A DNA stretch of 64,000 bases, from the NCBI GenBank assembly GCA_018266215.1, contig JAFEAV010000020.1:21500-85499 (forward strand), read 5' to 3'. Each line of letters starts with the position of its first letter. Position 1 is the stretch's first letter. Below the pieces are notes generated by a model. The model did not search any database, was not told the origin of the DNA, and saw only the letters and a list, made by a program, of their open reading frames with translations. Shown here piece by piece: positions 1-8,720 of the stretch. The DNA is from Cyanobacteria bacterium SZAS LIN-3. GTDB taxonomy: Bacteria; Cyanobacteriota; Vampirovibrionia; Obscuribacterales; Obscuribacteraceae. The position numbers were made by a program, and so were the translations under genes.

Positions 1-1487
1 CCGGCCAGCTTTTGCCTTTCCTCGACGATTTCCTCGTCGATCATAAAGTCCCGGTTGTAGTCAACGAGCAAGACACCGGATTGCACCTTGCCGACCAGGG
101 CGCCCTTATCGGGCTGCAATTCCAGGACATCACCATTGTCCATGATAAAAACGTTGTCGGGATCGACGCCACATTCCACAGCCAGTTCGCCGTGTCTGAC
201 AAGCATGCGATATTCACCATGTACCGGAATGAAATATTTTGGTTTGCACAAATTGAGCATCAACTTTTGCTCTTCGCGACAGGCATGGCCTGATACGTGC
301 ACCCCGGCATCACGACCGTAGATGACTTTAGCGCCCCGGACACAGAGCGCGTTAATAGTGTTGGCCACAGATCGCTCGTTGCCCGGAATTGGCGTAGCCG
401 AAATAATTACCGTGTCCCCGGCCTCGATTTTGATCTTGCGGTGCTCATCATTGGCAATACGAGTCAGCGCCGACATGGGCTCGCCCTGACTGCCGGTAGT
501 GAGAATAACCACTTCATCCAGCGGCAGGGAATTGATATTTTCCACCGGGATAAGCAAATTGTCCGGGTATGACATATAGCCCAGGTCTCTGGCTATGGCA
601 GCAAAGGTCACCATCGAGCGACCGAGTATCGCCACCTTGCGATGATGATTAATGGCGGCCTGCAAGACCTGCTTCATGCGATTAACGTTGCTGGCAAAAG
701 TGGTGACGATTATGCGTCCCTTTGCCTGGGTGAAGACCTCATTGATTTTGGTCCATACAGTGCGCTCAGAAGGCGTATAACCTTCGCGTTCGGTGTTGGT
801 GCTATCGGAGAGCAGCGCGAGAATCCCCTCCTCGCATGCGGCCGCCAAACCGGCTATATCAAAATGTTCGCCATCAACAGGAGTGAAGTCAAATTTGAAA
901 TCGCCGGTGTGGACAATGACACCAACCGGGGTGCGAATTATAAGACTGTAACTGTCGGCAATAGAGTGCGTGCAACGAATGAACTCCACTTCGAAGCAGC
1001 CCATTTTTACTCTCTGGCGCGGACGCACCTGTCTCAAAGTCGTGCGATCCGAAAGGCCGTTTTCGTCCAGCTTCTTCTCCAGAAGACCGATAGCCAGGGC
1101 AGGTCCATAGATGGCAGGCAAAGTGACTTCCTTGAGCAAGAAAGGAATGCCGCCGATGTGATCTTCATGACCGTGCGTCACAGCCAGGCCGCGCAGGCGC
1201 TGCTGCTGCTGAGCCAGGAAAGTCAAATCAGGAAGGACGAGATCAACCCCGAGCATTTCTTCAGAGGGAAACGCCAGGCCGGCATCAACAAGAATAATGT
1301 CTTCACCGTAGCAGATGGCCATGGTGTTCTTGCCGATTTCACCAAGTCCACCAAGCGGAATGATGCGCAGGGTCTCGCCGCCGCGGGCGCGAAATTCCTT
1401 GGCCTCGGTGCTGTTGGCCACAGCCGGATCCGGATCAAAATTGAATTGCGGAGCAGATCTGCGCCTTTTGTCTTTTCCTTGACTCAC
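1..1487 (-). CDS. rnj: Ribonuclease J (C-terminal part cut off by window edge)
   Basis: RNase J is a metallo-beta-lactamase/beta-CASP nuclease with endonuclease and 5'-3' exonuclease activity in mRNA decay and rRNA maturation. Reading the minus strand from a GTG at 1487 gives a polar N-terminus, then LRIIPLGGLGEIGKN, the zinc-binding HGHEDHIGG motif, HTGDFKFDFTP, the SDSTN block, and beta-CASP features such as TTGSQGEP and HVSGHA followed by KPKYFIPVHGE. About 495 codons are visible; the family is usually 550-650 residues, so the C-terminal end lies outside the window. A GGAG sits about 11 bases before the GTG. It follows dapA by 35 bases on the same strand, an arrangement also known from Firmicutes and cyanobacteria. 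Identification is firm. The exact start is less so, because the frame stays open upstream into the dapA end. Confidence 0.93.
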   Translation of the reverse strand, partial: MSQGKDKRRRSAPQFNFDPDPAVANSTEAKEFRARGGETLRIIPLGGLGEIGKNTMAICYGEDIILVDAGLAFPSEEMLGVDLVLPDLTFLAQQQQRLRGLAVTHGHEDHIGGIPFLLKEVTLPAIYGPALAIGLLEKKLDENGLSDRTTLRQVRPRQRVKMGCFEVEFIRCTHSIADSYSLIIRTPVGVIVHTGDFKFDFTPVDGEHFDIAGLAAACEEGILALLSDSTNTEREGYTPSERTVWTKINEVFTQAKGRIIVTTFASNVNRMKQVLQAAINHHRKVAILGRSMVTFAAIARDLGYMSYPDNLLIPVENINSLPLDEVVILTTGSQGEPMSALTRIANDEHRKIKIEAGDTVIISATPIPGNERSVANTINALCVRGAKVIYGRDAGVHVSGHACREEQKLMLNLCKPKYFIPVHGEYRMLVRHGELAVECGVDPDNVFIMDNGDVLELQPDKGALVGKVQSGVLLVDYNRDFMIDEEIVEERQKLA

Positions 1488-1522
1488 CCTTAAAATGTCT
1501 CCGTATTCGTCGTCTAAACTTT

Positions 1523-2440
1523 CTATTTCAGGGACAGGCTCTTAGCCAGATCGTACCTGGCCAGCAGTGTGTCCATATCTTTTTTCTGCGCGTCACTCAA
1601 AGGCACCAGAGGCAAGCGCAGGGTTTCACCACAGATACCAAGCCGCGACAGGCCATATTTGACACAGGTCGGATTAGGTGCGGCAAAAAGTCCTTTAAAA
1701 AGCGGCATCGCTTCGTAATGCGCCGCTCTCGCCACATCCAGCTTGCCGGCGAAGAATGCGTCCTGCATGCGCGTGATCTCCTGCCCGAGGAAATGACTGG
1801 CCACCGAAACTACACCGCAGGCACCAACCGAGAGGAAAGGCAGAGTCAAATAGTCATCGCCCGAATAGATGTGAAAGTCTTCGCGCGCATGACCGGCAAT
1901 GTCACCCGATAGCTCCACGCTTCCGGTCGAGTCTTTAACGGCATAAATATTCTTGTGCTTGTGCGAAAGCTCAACAATAGTATCGGCACCAATGGTGATG
2001 CCTGTGCGGCCGGGGATGTTGTACATGATTATCGGCAGCTTGGTTGATTTGGCAATCTCACCAAAGTGGGCAGTCAATCCGGCCTGGCTGGGCTTATTGT
2101 AATAGGGGGCGACGACAAGCGCTCCATCGGCGCCGAGTTCTTCGGCGTTTTGCGTGGTCTTGATTGATTTGGCGGTGTCATTGGTGCCTGTGCCCATGAC
2201 GACCTTGACTCGCTTTTTGGCGATATCAATAACAGCCTTGAGCAGTTCCTTCTTCTCGTCTTTTTCCAGAGTCGGGCTCTCACCGGTGGTACCGGCGACG
2301 ACTAAAGTGGTGCTGCCGGTTTTGATCAGGTGCTCGACCAGCTTCTCAACCGCCGGATAGTCAATCTTGAGATTTTTATCGAACGGCGTAACCATCGCCG
2401 TCAGCACTCTGCCAAACATATCCGCATCGTTTGTAATCAC
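1523..2440 (-). CDS. dapA: 4-hydroxy-tetrahydrodipicolinate synthase
   Basis: DapA condenses pyruvate with aspartate semialdehyde, the first committed step to diaminopimelate and lysine. The 305-residue protein has family length (about 290-305) and the TIM-barrel hallmarks: GTTGESPTL near residue 50, the YNIPGRTG segment with the conserved tyrosine, and YAVKDSTGS carrying the Schiff-base lysine. The start at 2440 gives a short extra leader before MFGRVLTAMVTPF; the methionine of MFGRV is an alternative start. It lies 29 bases downstream of dapB and 35 bases upstream of the RNase J gene, so all are probably on one transcript. No catalytic residue appears to be missing. Confidence 0.96.
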   Translation of the reverse strand: MITNDADMFGRVLTAMVTPFDKNLKIDYPAVEKLVEHLIKTGSTTLVVAGTTGESPTLEKDEKKELLKAVIDIAKKRVKVVMGTGTNDTAKSIKTTQNAEELGADGALVVAPYYNKPSQAGLTAHFGEIAKSTKLPIIMYNIPGRTGITIGADTIVELSHKHKNIYAVKDSTGSVELSGDIAGHAREDFHIYSGDDYLTLPFLSVGACGVVSVASHFLGQEITRMQDAFFAGKLDVARAAHYEAMPLFKGLFAAPNPTCVKYGLSRLGICGETLRLPLVPLSDAQKKDMDTLLARYDLAKSLSLK

Positions 2441-2469
2441 TGCACTTTCCTCATCTGCAATAAAAGCAT

Positions 2470-3306
2470 CTACAAGATAGTCTCCAGACCAACACGCAAC
2501 TCAGAGAGATTCATGACCGACTTTATCGAGAGAAGAATTCCCTTGAGAAAGCAGTTGGTCGTAAAGCTGTCGTGGCGCACACAGAGCATTTCACCATCAC
2601 CGGCAAAAAGCACATCTTGATGCGAAATCATCCCCGGCATACGCAGCGAATGCACCCGCACACCCGACTCATGCAACCCACCGCGAGCGTGGGGAATGAG
2701 CTCGTGCTCCTCGACAAGCTTGGGATTAAAAGGACCACCGGCCGAAGCGATCTTGTTTAGAGTATGCATTGCTGTGCCGGATGGCGCATCGATCTTTTTT
2801 GGGCCGTGCATTTCAACAACTTCAACATTGCCAAAATATTTAGCCGCCTGCCGGGCAAACTCCATCATTAATACAGCACCGATGGAAAAATTTGGAACAA
2901 TCATTGCTCCGGTGGATTTCTCCGAAGCCAACCTGGACAGCTCAGCCACCATTTCCGGCTTGAGACCAGAGGTGCCGACGACCGGTCTGATACCGGCGGC
3001 AAGCGCCTTTTTTGCCGATTCAAACGAGGCTGACGCCACCATATTATCGAGCAGCACATCGGGCTTCGCCTGGCCGGCGTTTTGCAAACTGGAGAGCATA
3101 TCTTCAAAACTGGAAGACACCACAACCCCGACCTTTTTATCAGTCGGGGTCGCGGCAAAAGCACTCAAGTCTTTACCAACATAGTCCGCATCAGCTCGAC
3201 CAAAAGCTCCAACCACTTCCAGTTCACTATCGGCCAGAAGTGCATTGAGACTGGCTCTGCCCATTCGTCCGTTTATGCCTGCGATGGCCACTCTGATTTT
3301 CGCCAT
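2470..3306 (-). CDS. dapB: 4-hydroxy-tetrahydrodipicolinate reductase
   Basis: DapB reduces the DapA product with NAD(P)H in the diaminopimelate/lysine pathway, feeding peptidoglycan and protein synthesis. The N-terminal Rossmann motif reads VAIAGINGRMGR, VGTSGL follows mid-protein, and the substrate-binding signature appears as EMHGPKKIDAPSGTAM. Most bacterial enzymes have two adjacent histidines in this signature. Here the second is glycine, while the first histidine (the proposed proton donor), the lysine and DAPSGTA are kept, so activity is likely retained. At 278 residues it is close to family length. It starts 4 bases after the dut stop and ends 29 bases before dapA, fitting one operon. 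Confidence 0.94.
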   Translation of the reverse strand: MAKIRVAIAGINGRMGRASLNALLADSELEVVGAFGRADADYVGKDLSAFAATPTDKKVGVVVSSSFEDMLSSLQNAGQAKPDVLLDNMVASASFESAKKALAAGIRPVVGTSGLKPEMVAELSRLASEKSTGAMIVPNFSIGAVLMMEFARQAAKYFGNVEVVEMHGPKKIDAPSGTAMHTLNKIASAGGPFNPKLVEEHELIPHARGGLHESGVRVHSLRMPGMISHQDVLFAGDGEMLCVRHDSFTTNCFLKGILLSIKSVMNLSELRVGLETIL

Positions 3307-3310
3307 GGGA

Positions 3311-3796
3311 TTATCTGCTCTTTTCTAGCTCATGCAATCTACCGGTGGAACCAAATCCACCGTCGCCGCGCTCGGCGCTATCGCTGAGTTCTTCAACTTC
3401 AATAACTTCTACTTGCGGTACCGGTGTGACTAGAAGCTGGGCAATTCTTTCACCGGGCTCGAAGGTGTAGGGTTTGTCACCGTGATTGATCACAAGGACC
3501 TGCACTTCACCGCGATAGTCACTATCAATGGTGCCGACACAATTGGTCAGTGAAATACCGGCCTTATCAGCCAGACCGGAGCGCGGACGCACCTGTCCTT
3601 CGTAACCCACTGGTATTTCAACAATGATGCCGGTAGGAATGCGGCAGCGATCGCCGGCGGCGAGAATTTTAGGCTCCGTCAAAGCATTGACCAGATCAAG
3701 GCCGGCCGATCCGCCGGTTGCGTATTTGGGTAGCGCGCGGCAATGGGGAAGACGTTTGACTTTCAGTTGTACCTTATGCGACAGAGCGTTCGACAT
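3311..3796 (-). CDS. dut: dUTP diphosphatase (trimeric dUTPase)
   Basis: This enzyme hydrolyses dUTP to dUMP and diphosphate, keeping uracil out of DNA and supplying dTMP synthesis. The 161-residue protein carries the ordered motifs of trimeric dUTPases: motif 1 around GSAGLDLVNA, motif 2 RPRSGLADKAG, motif 3 NCVGTIDSDYRGEVQV with the catalytic Asp and Tyr, motif 4 PGERIAQLLVTPV, and the flexible glycine-rich motif 5 RGDGGFGSTGR near the C-terminus. All five are intact. It starts 15 bases downstream of the M16 peptidase stop and ends 4 bases before dapB, so co-transcription with the dap genes is likely. Confidence 0.96.
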   Translation of the reverse strand: MSNALSHKVQLKVKRLPHCRALPKYATGGSAGLDLVNALTEPKILAAGDRCRIPTGIIVEIPVGYEGQVRPRSGLADKAGISLTNCVGTIDSDYRGEVQVLVINHGDKPYTFEPGERIAQLLVTPVPQVEVIEVEELSDSAERGDGGFGSTGRLHELEKSR

Positions 3797-3811
3797 CTGA
3801 TTCTCCTTTGG

Positions 3812-5074
3812 CTACTTATCAACGACGGACAGATTGTAGTGTTCCCGCAGTTCTTCGGCAGGGCCGACCACGACAAGAGACAACTTCTTCTCGGCAAATA
3901 ATTCCTGCGCCAGAGCTATGACATCTTCATTGGTCACGGCTTCAATTTCTTCCCGGGCTTCTGCCAGCGGGATGAGCCGATCGTAATGAATAAGGTCGGC
4001 AGCGTTGTTCGTGCTGCGGGCGCTCATCGATTCAAGATCCATCAACAAGTCAGTGCGCAACTGCGTTTTTGCCCGGGCGATTTCCGCAGCGGTGAAACCT
4101 TCCGACTTGAGACGATTTAGCTCTTGCAAAACCAGCCTCAGCACCGTCTCGGTATTGGCGGGACTCATGGCGGCGTAAATCGAAATCAGACCGCAATTGA
4201 CATAGGCGTGTTGACTGGAGGCAATGTTGTAGACCAGCCCACGGCGCTCGCGTATCTCTTTGAACAAACGCGACGATGCCGAAGAAGCGAGACACAAATC
4301 CAGCACCTGCATAGCAGTGAGTCTTTTATCCTGATGGTTAAGCCCTTCGCAAACCAGCATCAGCTGTGCCTGTTCGACATCCTTGTCGCGGACGACGTTG
4401 AACAGTCTGCTCCGCGGAGTCACAGGCATCTTGGGTGCAGTGCCGGGCTTCAAGGCGCCGAGCTTTTCGCTCAGGAACTTGATTGTGGCCTCTTCATCAA
4501 AATTGCCGGCAATGGAAACCACCATGCGCTCCGGACGATAGAAGCGCTCATAGTGCTCGCGAAGCATAGCCGCATCAATACCATTGACGGTATCAACGGT
4601 GCCGGTGATTGGATAGCTGTGCGCATAACCCTGCCAGATATTGGCGTAGGTTATCTCCTGAGCGACATCCGCGGCGTCGTCCTCGTACATTTGCATTTCG
4701 TCGAGGATTACGGACTTTTCCAGCGACAGGTCAGCTTTCTTCAGGAGCGGATTGGTAACCATATCGGTGATGATGTCGAGCGCTGTCGGCAGGGCCTCGC
4801 CCAGGACATGGCCGTAAACCTTGGTCAATTCCTTAGAGGTGGATGCCCCCAGGGTGCCGCCCACGTCCTCGATTTCCTCGGCTATGCGCTCAGCCGAGCG
4901 GGTCGCGGTCCCCTTGAAGAGCATGTGCTCAATACAATGCGATACGCCATTGTTGAGCTCGGTTTCATATGCAGAGCCGACTTTGAGCCAGAGGTCAATG
5001 GCAGCCGAATAGACTGAGTCCACGACCTCGGTCACTATTCTTGCCCCGTTTGGGAGAGTTGTGGTCCGAATCAT
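3812..5074 (-). CDS. M16-family zinc peptidase (pitrilysin-like processing protease)
   Basis: A 420-residue single-unit M16 metallopeptidase. The inverted zinc motif HCIEH lies at about residues 46-50 (His46, Glu49, His50), with a downstream glutamate in the SVILDEMQMYED region as expected for the third ligand. The C-terminal half has the substrate-lip sequence RRGLVYNIASS typical of the inactive-looking half of the fold. No signal peptide is visible, so a cytoplasmic role in peptide turnover or processing is most likely. It is the first gene of a minus-strand run with dut, dapB, dapA and the RNase J gene. A similar M16 gene sits near dapA and an RNase J gene in Bacillus, which supports an old conserved neighbourhood. 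A strong terminator just upstream (5123-5159) suggests it has its own promoter. Confidence 0.9.
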   Translation of the reverse strand: MIRTTTLPNGARIVTEVVDSVYSAAIDLWLKVGSAYETELNNGVSHCIEHMLFKGTATRSAERIAEEIEDVGGTLGASTSKELTKVYGHVLGEALPTALDIITDMVTNPLLKKADLSLEKSVILDEMQMYEDDAADVAQEITYANIWQGYAHSYPITGTVDTVNGIDAAMLREHYERFYRPERMVVSIAGNFDEEATIKFLSEKLGALKPGTAPKMPVTPRSRLFNVVRDKDVEQAQLMLVCEGLNHQDKRLTAMQVLDLCLASSASSRLFKEIRERRGLVYNIASSQHAYVNCGLISIYAAMSPANTETVLRLVLQELNRLKSEGFTAAEIARAKTQLRTDLLMDLESMSARSTNNAADLIHYDRLIPLAEAREEIEAVTNEDVIALAQELFAEKKLSLVVVGPAEELREHYNLSVVDK

Positions 5075-5122
5075 TTATAGGTGCTTGCGTGAAAGCTCAA
5101 TTTTAGCACCTGGAGCCGATTT

Positions 5123-5159
5123 TAACAAAAATACCACCCGGATTGCTCCGCGGTGGTAT
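5123..5159 (-). terminator. Rho-independent terminator, minus strand
   Basis: On the minus strand, ATACCACC pairs with GGTGGTAT across a GC-rich inner stem and is followed by TTTTTGTTAA. It ends transcription coming from about 5160-5690 and separates that region from the M16-dut-dapB-dapA operon. There is no T-run on the plus strand. Confidence 0.8.
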
Positions 5160-5680
5160 TTCAGCTACTGCCTGACTGCCCGTTGCTGGGCTCAGTATTT
5201 CGATACGCTTCAGCCAGTCCTTCACGCATCGCGGGCTCTCTGCTGTCGTTTCTGGTCGACGTCGACCTGAGGTTTCTGCAGCGCCCCTCGGCTCGAAGCG
5301 GTCACTTCGCTTAACCGCTCACCGTTTATGTTACTAATCTATCAACCTTCCGGCCCCGGCGGAAGTACCCCAGATTTCTTTTAAGGAACGGCTTTTCATG
5401 CCCGTCTCGGGGCATGGCATGACCTTTTGCGGTCCATTGCGAAATACTAAGAGGCGGGACTACGGCCGCATTGCGCCTCTAAATGGTCTAAATATACGCC
5501 GGTAGAGCCAAGAGGATAATTTTGGATATCCGCACTATATGCAGCTCGACAAAGACGTCATCTATATATGTTTGGCTCTCCGATGCCGAGGGGCAAGCTC
5601 TCCCCTGCCGGTTTCCAAGCGGAAACTGTAACGGCCGCGGCCTTTCGGCTTGGTAAACTGTCACCGGCTATCTTATAATT
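5160..5680 (-). ncRNA. Unidentified hairpin-rich intergenic region, possibly a structured RNA
   Basis: About 520 bases without a convincing long reading frame but dense in inverted repeats. Examples are GTATTTCGATAC (UUCG loop), the perfect palindrome GGTCGACGTCGACC near 5253, ATGCCC/GGGCAT at 5399-5416, GAGGCG/CGCCTC near 5450-5480, a long-range GAGCCAA/TTGGCTC pair (about 5505-5578) and GTTTCC/GGAAAC near 5620. On the minus strand it runs into a strong terminator at 5123-5159, so a minus-strand RNA of 300-550 nt is plausible. A 22-codon frame beginning MREGLAEAYRNTEP lies just before the terminator and could be a leader peptide or chance. I looked for tmRNA, RNase P, SRP and 6S hallmarks by eye and found none that held up. 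The strand and ends are inferred. Confidence 0.35.
5650..5679 (+). promoter_or_regulatory. Sigma70-type promoter for tRNA-Thr
   Basis: TTGGTA (5650-5655) and a perfect TATAAT (5674-5679) are separated by 18 bases, and the -10 ends 10 bases before the tRNA. The geometry fits a constitutive promoter initiating at or just before the mature 5' end. Confidence 0.65.
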
Positions 5681-5689
5681 GGCCAATAC

Positions 5690-5765
<76 letters not shown>

Positions 5766-5851
5766 TTTTTATATCGCGGTATTTTCCGGGGACCGATTCG
5801 GTCCTCCTACGCGAGCAATTTCCATGCACCGCAAGTAATGCACCTTGCTCA

Positions 5852-5884
5852 TAAAAAAAAAGGAGGCCCGTTTCCGAGCCTCCT
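5852..5884 (-). terminator. Rho-independent terminator of the katE transcript
   Basis: On the minus strand AGGAGGC pairs with GCCTCCT around a 10-base loop and is followed by nine T residues. It lies 9 bases past the katE stop codon, so it closes the hemerythrin-katE transcript. Confidence 0.9.
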
Positions 5885-5892
5885 CCTTTGTT

Positions 5893-8058
5893 TTAGACAG
5901 GCACCAGGTCAGCCTTCACTCGGCCAAACAGCCTTGGCTCAGCCAGGGCTTTGACAAAATTCGCCGCCACCGTGCCTTTCATTTCATCAGTAATGATGCC
6001 GTTTTCCGGGGTCAAGATCTGATTCTTATCCGCAGACACGCCAAGACGATTCAGCGCGACACTGATCAATCCCACGCCACCGCCTGCACCACCTATGGCT
6101 TTGCGATGCTTGTAGGTTTCGCCGATGAACAAACTGGTCCTGGCATCAGCACTGAGCCCCTCAATACTTTTGTCACCACCGGGGATAAAGACGGCATCAA
6201 ATAAAACACTGCCTACCGTTGGCAAACTGAAGTCCATCGGATGCTTTGCTTTATCATCCCCAACGATTTCACCGGCACGAATACCGACCAGTTTACCGCT
6301 GGCACCGCCTTTAGCCAACTCGTCCTGAAGCGCTTTTGTCACTTTGGCGTCAAAGCCGTCGGCGACCAGAATGGCAACCTTGCGCCCAACAATACTGGGG
6401 ACATGGTTAGCCAGGATACTGAGCGCCTTTGAGGAAGCGACAGGCGGTTCTTTTTCAACCGGCTGATACTGCTTGGGATCGACGTCCTCGGGATAAAGCA
6501 GGTTTAGCAGTCCATCCAGAGTCACTGGTGTGGCTATACTCAGGCCGGCAGCAACCTGCCCCGCAAGACCGGCGTCAACTTTCTGCAACACAAAAATCAT
6601 GCGCTTGCGAATGTTTACGTCATTGACCTTCGTCAGCTCGAAGGTGAAGGCCTCGATAATGTGCTGCTTTTCGACATCGGTCTGGCTGTTATAAAACAGT
6701 TTAGCCTGGCTGAAATGGTCCAGAAAACTTTCTGAGCGATCGCGCACTTTGTTGCCGCTCATTTTCTCGGCAAAACTGGCAAAGCCACCCTGGCTTGCCA
6801 TCGCCTGAAAGGGGCATCCACCGCCAACAGTGTTGGGCTGATAGCTGGTCTTGCCTGGATCAATCGTCTGACGCATATGACCATCGCGCTGATTGTTATT
6901 CACCGGCGCCACTGACTTATTTATCGGCAATTCATGGAAGTTAGGACCACCAAGGCGCTTGAGCTGAGTGTCCGGGTATGAAAACAACCGTCCCTGAAGC
7001 AGCGGATCATTCGTAAAATCAATACCGGGGACAATGTGGCTGATACAGAAGGCAACCTGCTCCGTCTCGGCAAAGAAGTTTGCTGGATTTCTATTGAGCG
7101 TCATTTTGCCGATTTTTATTACCGGGACCAATTCCTCTGGGATCAGTTTCGTCGGATCGAGCAAGTCAAAGTCAAACTTGAATTCATCTGCTTCTTCGAC
7201 GAGCTGCACACCCAGTTCAAACTCCGGATAGAGACCACTTTCAATAGATTCCCACAGGTCGCGCCGATGGAAGTCTGGGTCTTTGCCGGAGATTTTCAAT
7301 GCCTCATCCCACAGAATGGAATGAACTCCTGCCACAGGCTTCCAGTGAAATTTGGCGAAGCGACTGGTGCCGTTTTTGTCAATCAAGCGAAAAGTGTGAA
7401 CGCCAAAACCTTCCATCATGGAAAAGCTGCGCGGAATAGCCCTGTCCGACATTACCCAGAGAACCATGTGAGTCGCTTCGGTGGAGATGGAAACAAAATC
7501 CCAGAAAGTATCGTGAGCTGATTGGGCCTGGGGCATTTCGTTATTAGGCTCAGGCTTCACCGCGTGGACGAAATCTGGAAACTTGATGGCATCCTGAATA
7601 AAGAACACCGGCATGTTATTGCCAACGAGATCAAAGACGCCCTCTTCTGTATAAAACTTGGTGGCAAAACCACGGACGTCGCGGGCCAGGTCGCTGGACC
7701 CACGCGAACCCGCCACGGTAGAGAAGCGGGTGAAAACCGGCGTCACTGCACCAGGTTGAAGGAATGCCGCTTTGCAAAACTCGGCTCCATTGCCGTAAGA
7801 CTCGAATATTCCGTGAGCGGCAGATCCTCTGGCATGCACGACTCTCTCCGGAATTCTCTCATGATCGAAATGCATGATCTTCTCACGCATGAGGTGGTCT
7901 TCCAGGAGCGAAGGTCCGCGAGCCCCGGCTTTTAAGGTGTTTTGATTGTCATTGATTCGCACACCCTGATTGGAAGTGAGAAACGTTTGATCAGCATGAG
8001 AGGTGAACTTCTCTAACTGATCAGCTTTCGGGTTTTTATTATTTTTATGCGTGGTCAT
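5893..8058 (-). CDS. katE: Catalase HPII (large-subunit monofunctional haem catalase)
   Basis: Converts hydrogen peroxide to water and oxygen in the cytoplasm. The 721-residue protein matches clade-2 large catalases. It has an extended N-terminus, the active-site histidine in ARGSAAHG, the distal asparagine in VGNNMPVFFIQDA, the haem-ligand tyrosine in LFSYPDTQLKRLG, and an extra C-terminal flavodoxin/DJ-1-like domain from about residue 560 (VGRKVAILVADGFDAK onwards). A CAGGAG ribosome site lies 6 bases before the ATG. The hemerythrin-like gene ends 35 bases upstream on the same strand, so the two are probably co-transcribed as a peroxide/oxygen-stress pair. A strong terminator follows directly. 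Confidence 0.97.
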   Translation of the reverse strand: MTTHKNNKNPKADQLEKFTSHADQTFLTSNQGVRINDNQNTLKAGARGPSLLEDHLMREKIMHFDHERIPERVVHARGSAAHGIFESYGNGAEFCKAAFLQPGAVTPVFTRFSTVAGSRGSSDLARDVRGFATKFYTEEGVFDLVGNNMPVFFIQDAIKFPDFVHAVKPEPNNEMPQAQSAHDTFWDFVSISTEATHMVLWVMSDRAIPRSFSMMEGFGVHTFRLIDKNGTSRFAKFHWKPVAGVHSILWDEALKISGKDPDFHRRDLWESIESGLYPEFELGVQLVEEADEFKFDFDLLDPTKLIPEELVPVIKIGKMTLNRNPANFFAETEQVAFCISHIVPGIDFTNDPLLQGRLFSYPDTQLKRLGGPNFHELPINKSVAPVNNNQRDGHMRQTIDPGKTSYQPNTVGGGCPFQAMASQGGFASFAEKMSGNKVRDRSESFLDHFSQAKLFYNSQTDVEKQHIIEAFTFELTKVNDVNIRKRMIFVLQKVDAGLAGQVAAGLSIATPVTLDGLLNLLYPEDVDPKQYQPVEKEPPVASSKALSILANHVPSIVGRKVAILVADGFDAKVTKALQDELAKGGASGKLVGIRAGEIVGDDKAKHPMDFSLPTVGSVLFDAVFIPGGDKSIEGLSADARTSLFIGETYKHRKAIGGAGGGVGLISVALNRLGVSADKNQILTPENGIITDEMKGTVAANFVKALAEPRLFGRVKADLVPV

Positions 8059-8093
8059 GTAAGCTCCTGAAAATTCAAAAGGTGCTCTATTGG

Positions 8094-8615
8094 TCAGGCC
8101 GTCTTGCGCCTGGGTTTCGGCTCAGAGCCAATCTCCAGAGTGGCCTTCATTGCTGGAAGTCCTTCCTTCTTTAACTGAGCTTTCATTTTGGTCACTTCTT
8201 CTGCGATGGACTCAAGGTCGTTGCCGCTTTCTCTGAGCATTTCGAACATTTCTTTTTCTTCTTCTTTAACGTGATGTTCGATTAACTCGCAGAGAACAGT
8301 GATTTTAGACTTGAGTTCGTCGCTGTCGGCATCGAGCTGAGATATCTCAGCCATCAAGAATTTCACTACGCGATGCTCGTTTTCAGCTTCGCCTTTAATT
8401 TCTTCGCCGTCTTCACCCGCATCATCCAATAATGGATAAACAAGTTCTTCTTCCACTTTTGCGTGGATAAAAAGTTCGGTCAAAATCTGTTTTACAAGCC
8501 TTTCCTTTTCACCTTCATCTTCAGAATTTGAGAAGGCAAAGAAAAGCTCTCTGACCGCTTGGTGGTCATTGTGCAACAGTTCCGTGATATCCATCTGCTT
8601 CGCTTTTGTTGCCAT
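8094..8615 (-). CDS. Hemerythrin-like HHE-domain protein
   Basis: A 173-residue cytoplasmic protein predicted to fold as a four-helix bundle with a di-iron site that binds oxygen, NO or reactive species. Histidine/glutamate pairs appear in order: LLHNDHQAVRELF (residues 14-26), FIHAKVEEELVYP, EHRVVKFLM and IEHHVKEEEKEMF, matching the HHE pattern. I chose the ATG at 8615, which has GGAGG 10 bases upstream; a longer frame back to 8708 would add 31 residues of poor quality. The C-terminus is lysine/arginine-rich. It precedes katE by 35 bases, which suggests a role in oxidative stress or iron handling. An operator-like palindrome at 8721-8741 lies about 105 bases upstream and could influence it as well as the divergent gene. 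Confidence 0.88.
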   Translation of the reverse strand: MATKAKQMDITELLHNDHQAVRELFFAFSNSEDEGEKERLVKQILTELFIHAKVEEELVYPLLDDAGEDGEEIKGEAENEHRVVKFLMAEISQLDADSDELKSKITVLCELIEHHVKEEEKEMFEMLRESGNDLESIAEEVTKMKAQLKKEGLPAMKATLEIGSEPKPRRKTA

Positions 8616-8720
8616 TTTTTTGATCCTCCAGGGTTTTGCAATGAACCTCAGGAGACACGACTGGGAAGCCTGCGATTGGTTCCTTACCACCCTTATGAGC
8701 AACAACAAAATCGGGCCGTG

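Noticed and set aside
12..1493. Plus-strand open frames across 1-1490
   Set aside because: They lie opposite the well-conserved RNase J frame and encode nothing recognisable.
4124..5017. 297-codon plus-strand frame opposite the M16 peptidase
   Set aside because: The minus strand has complete M16 motifs. This frame is a shadow without homology-like features.
5583..5594. ATGCCGAGGGGC resembling the conserved tmRNA segment
   Set aside because: No tRNA-like ends, no GACGGGG-type 5' end and too little space before the tRNA-Thr. Judged coincidental.
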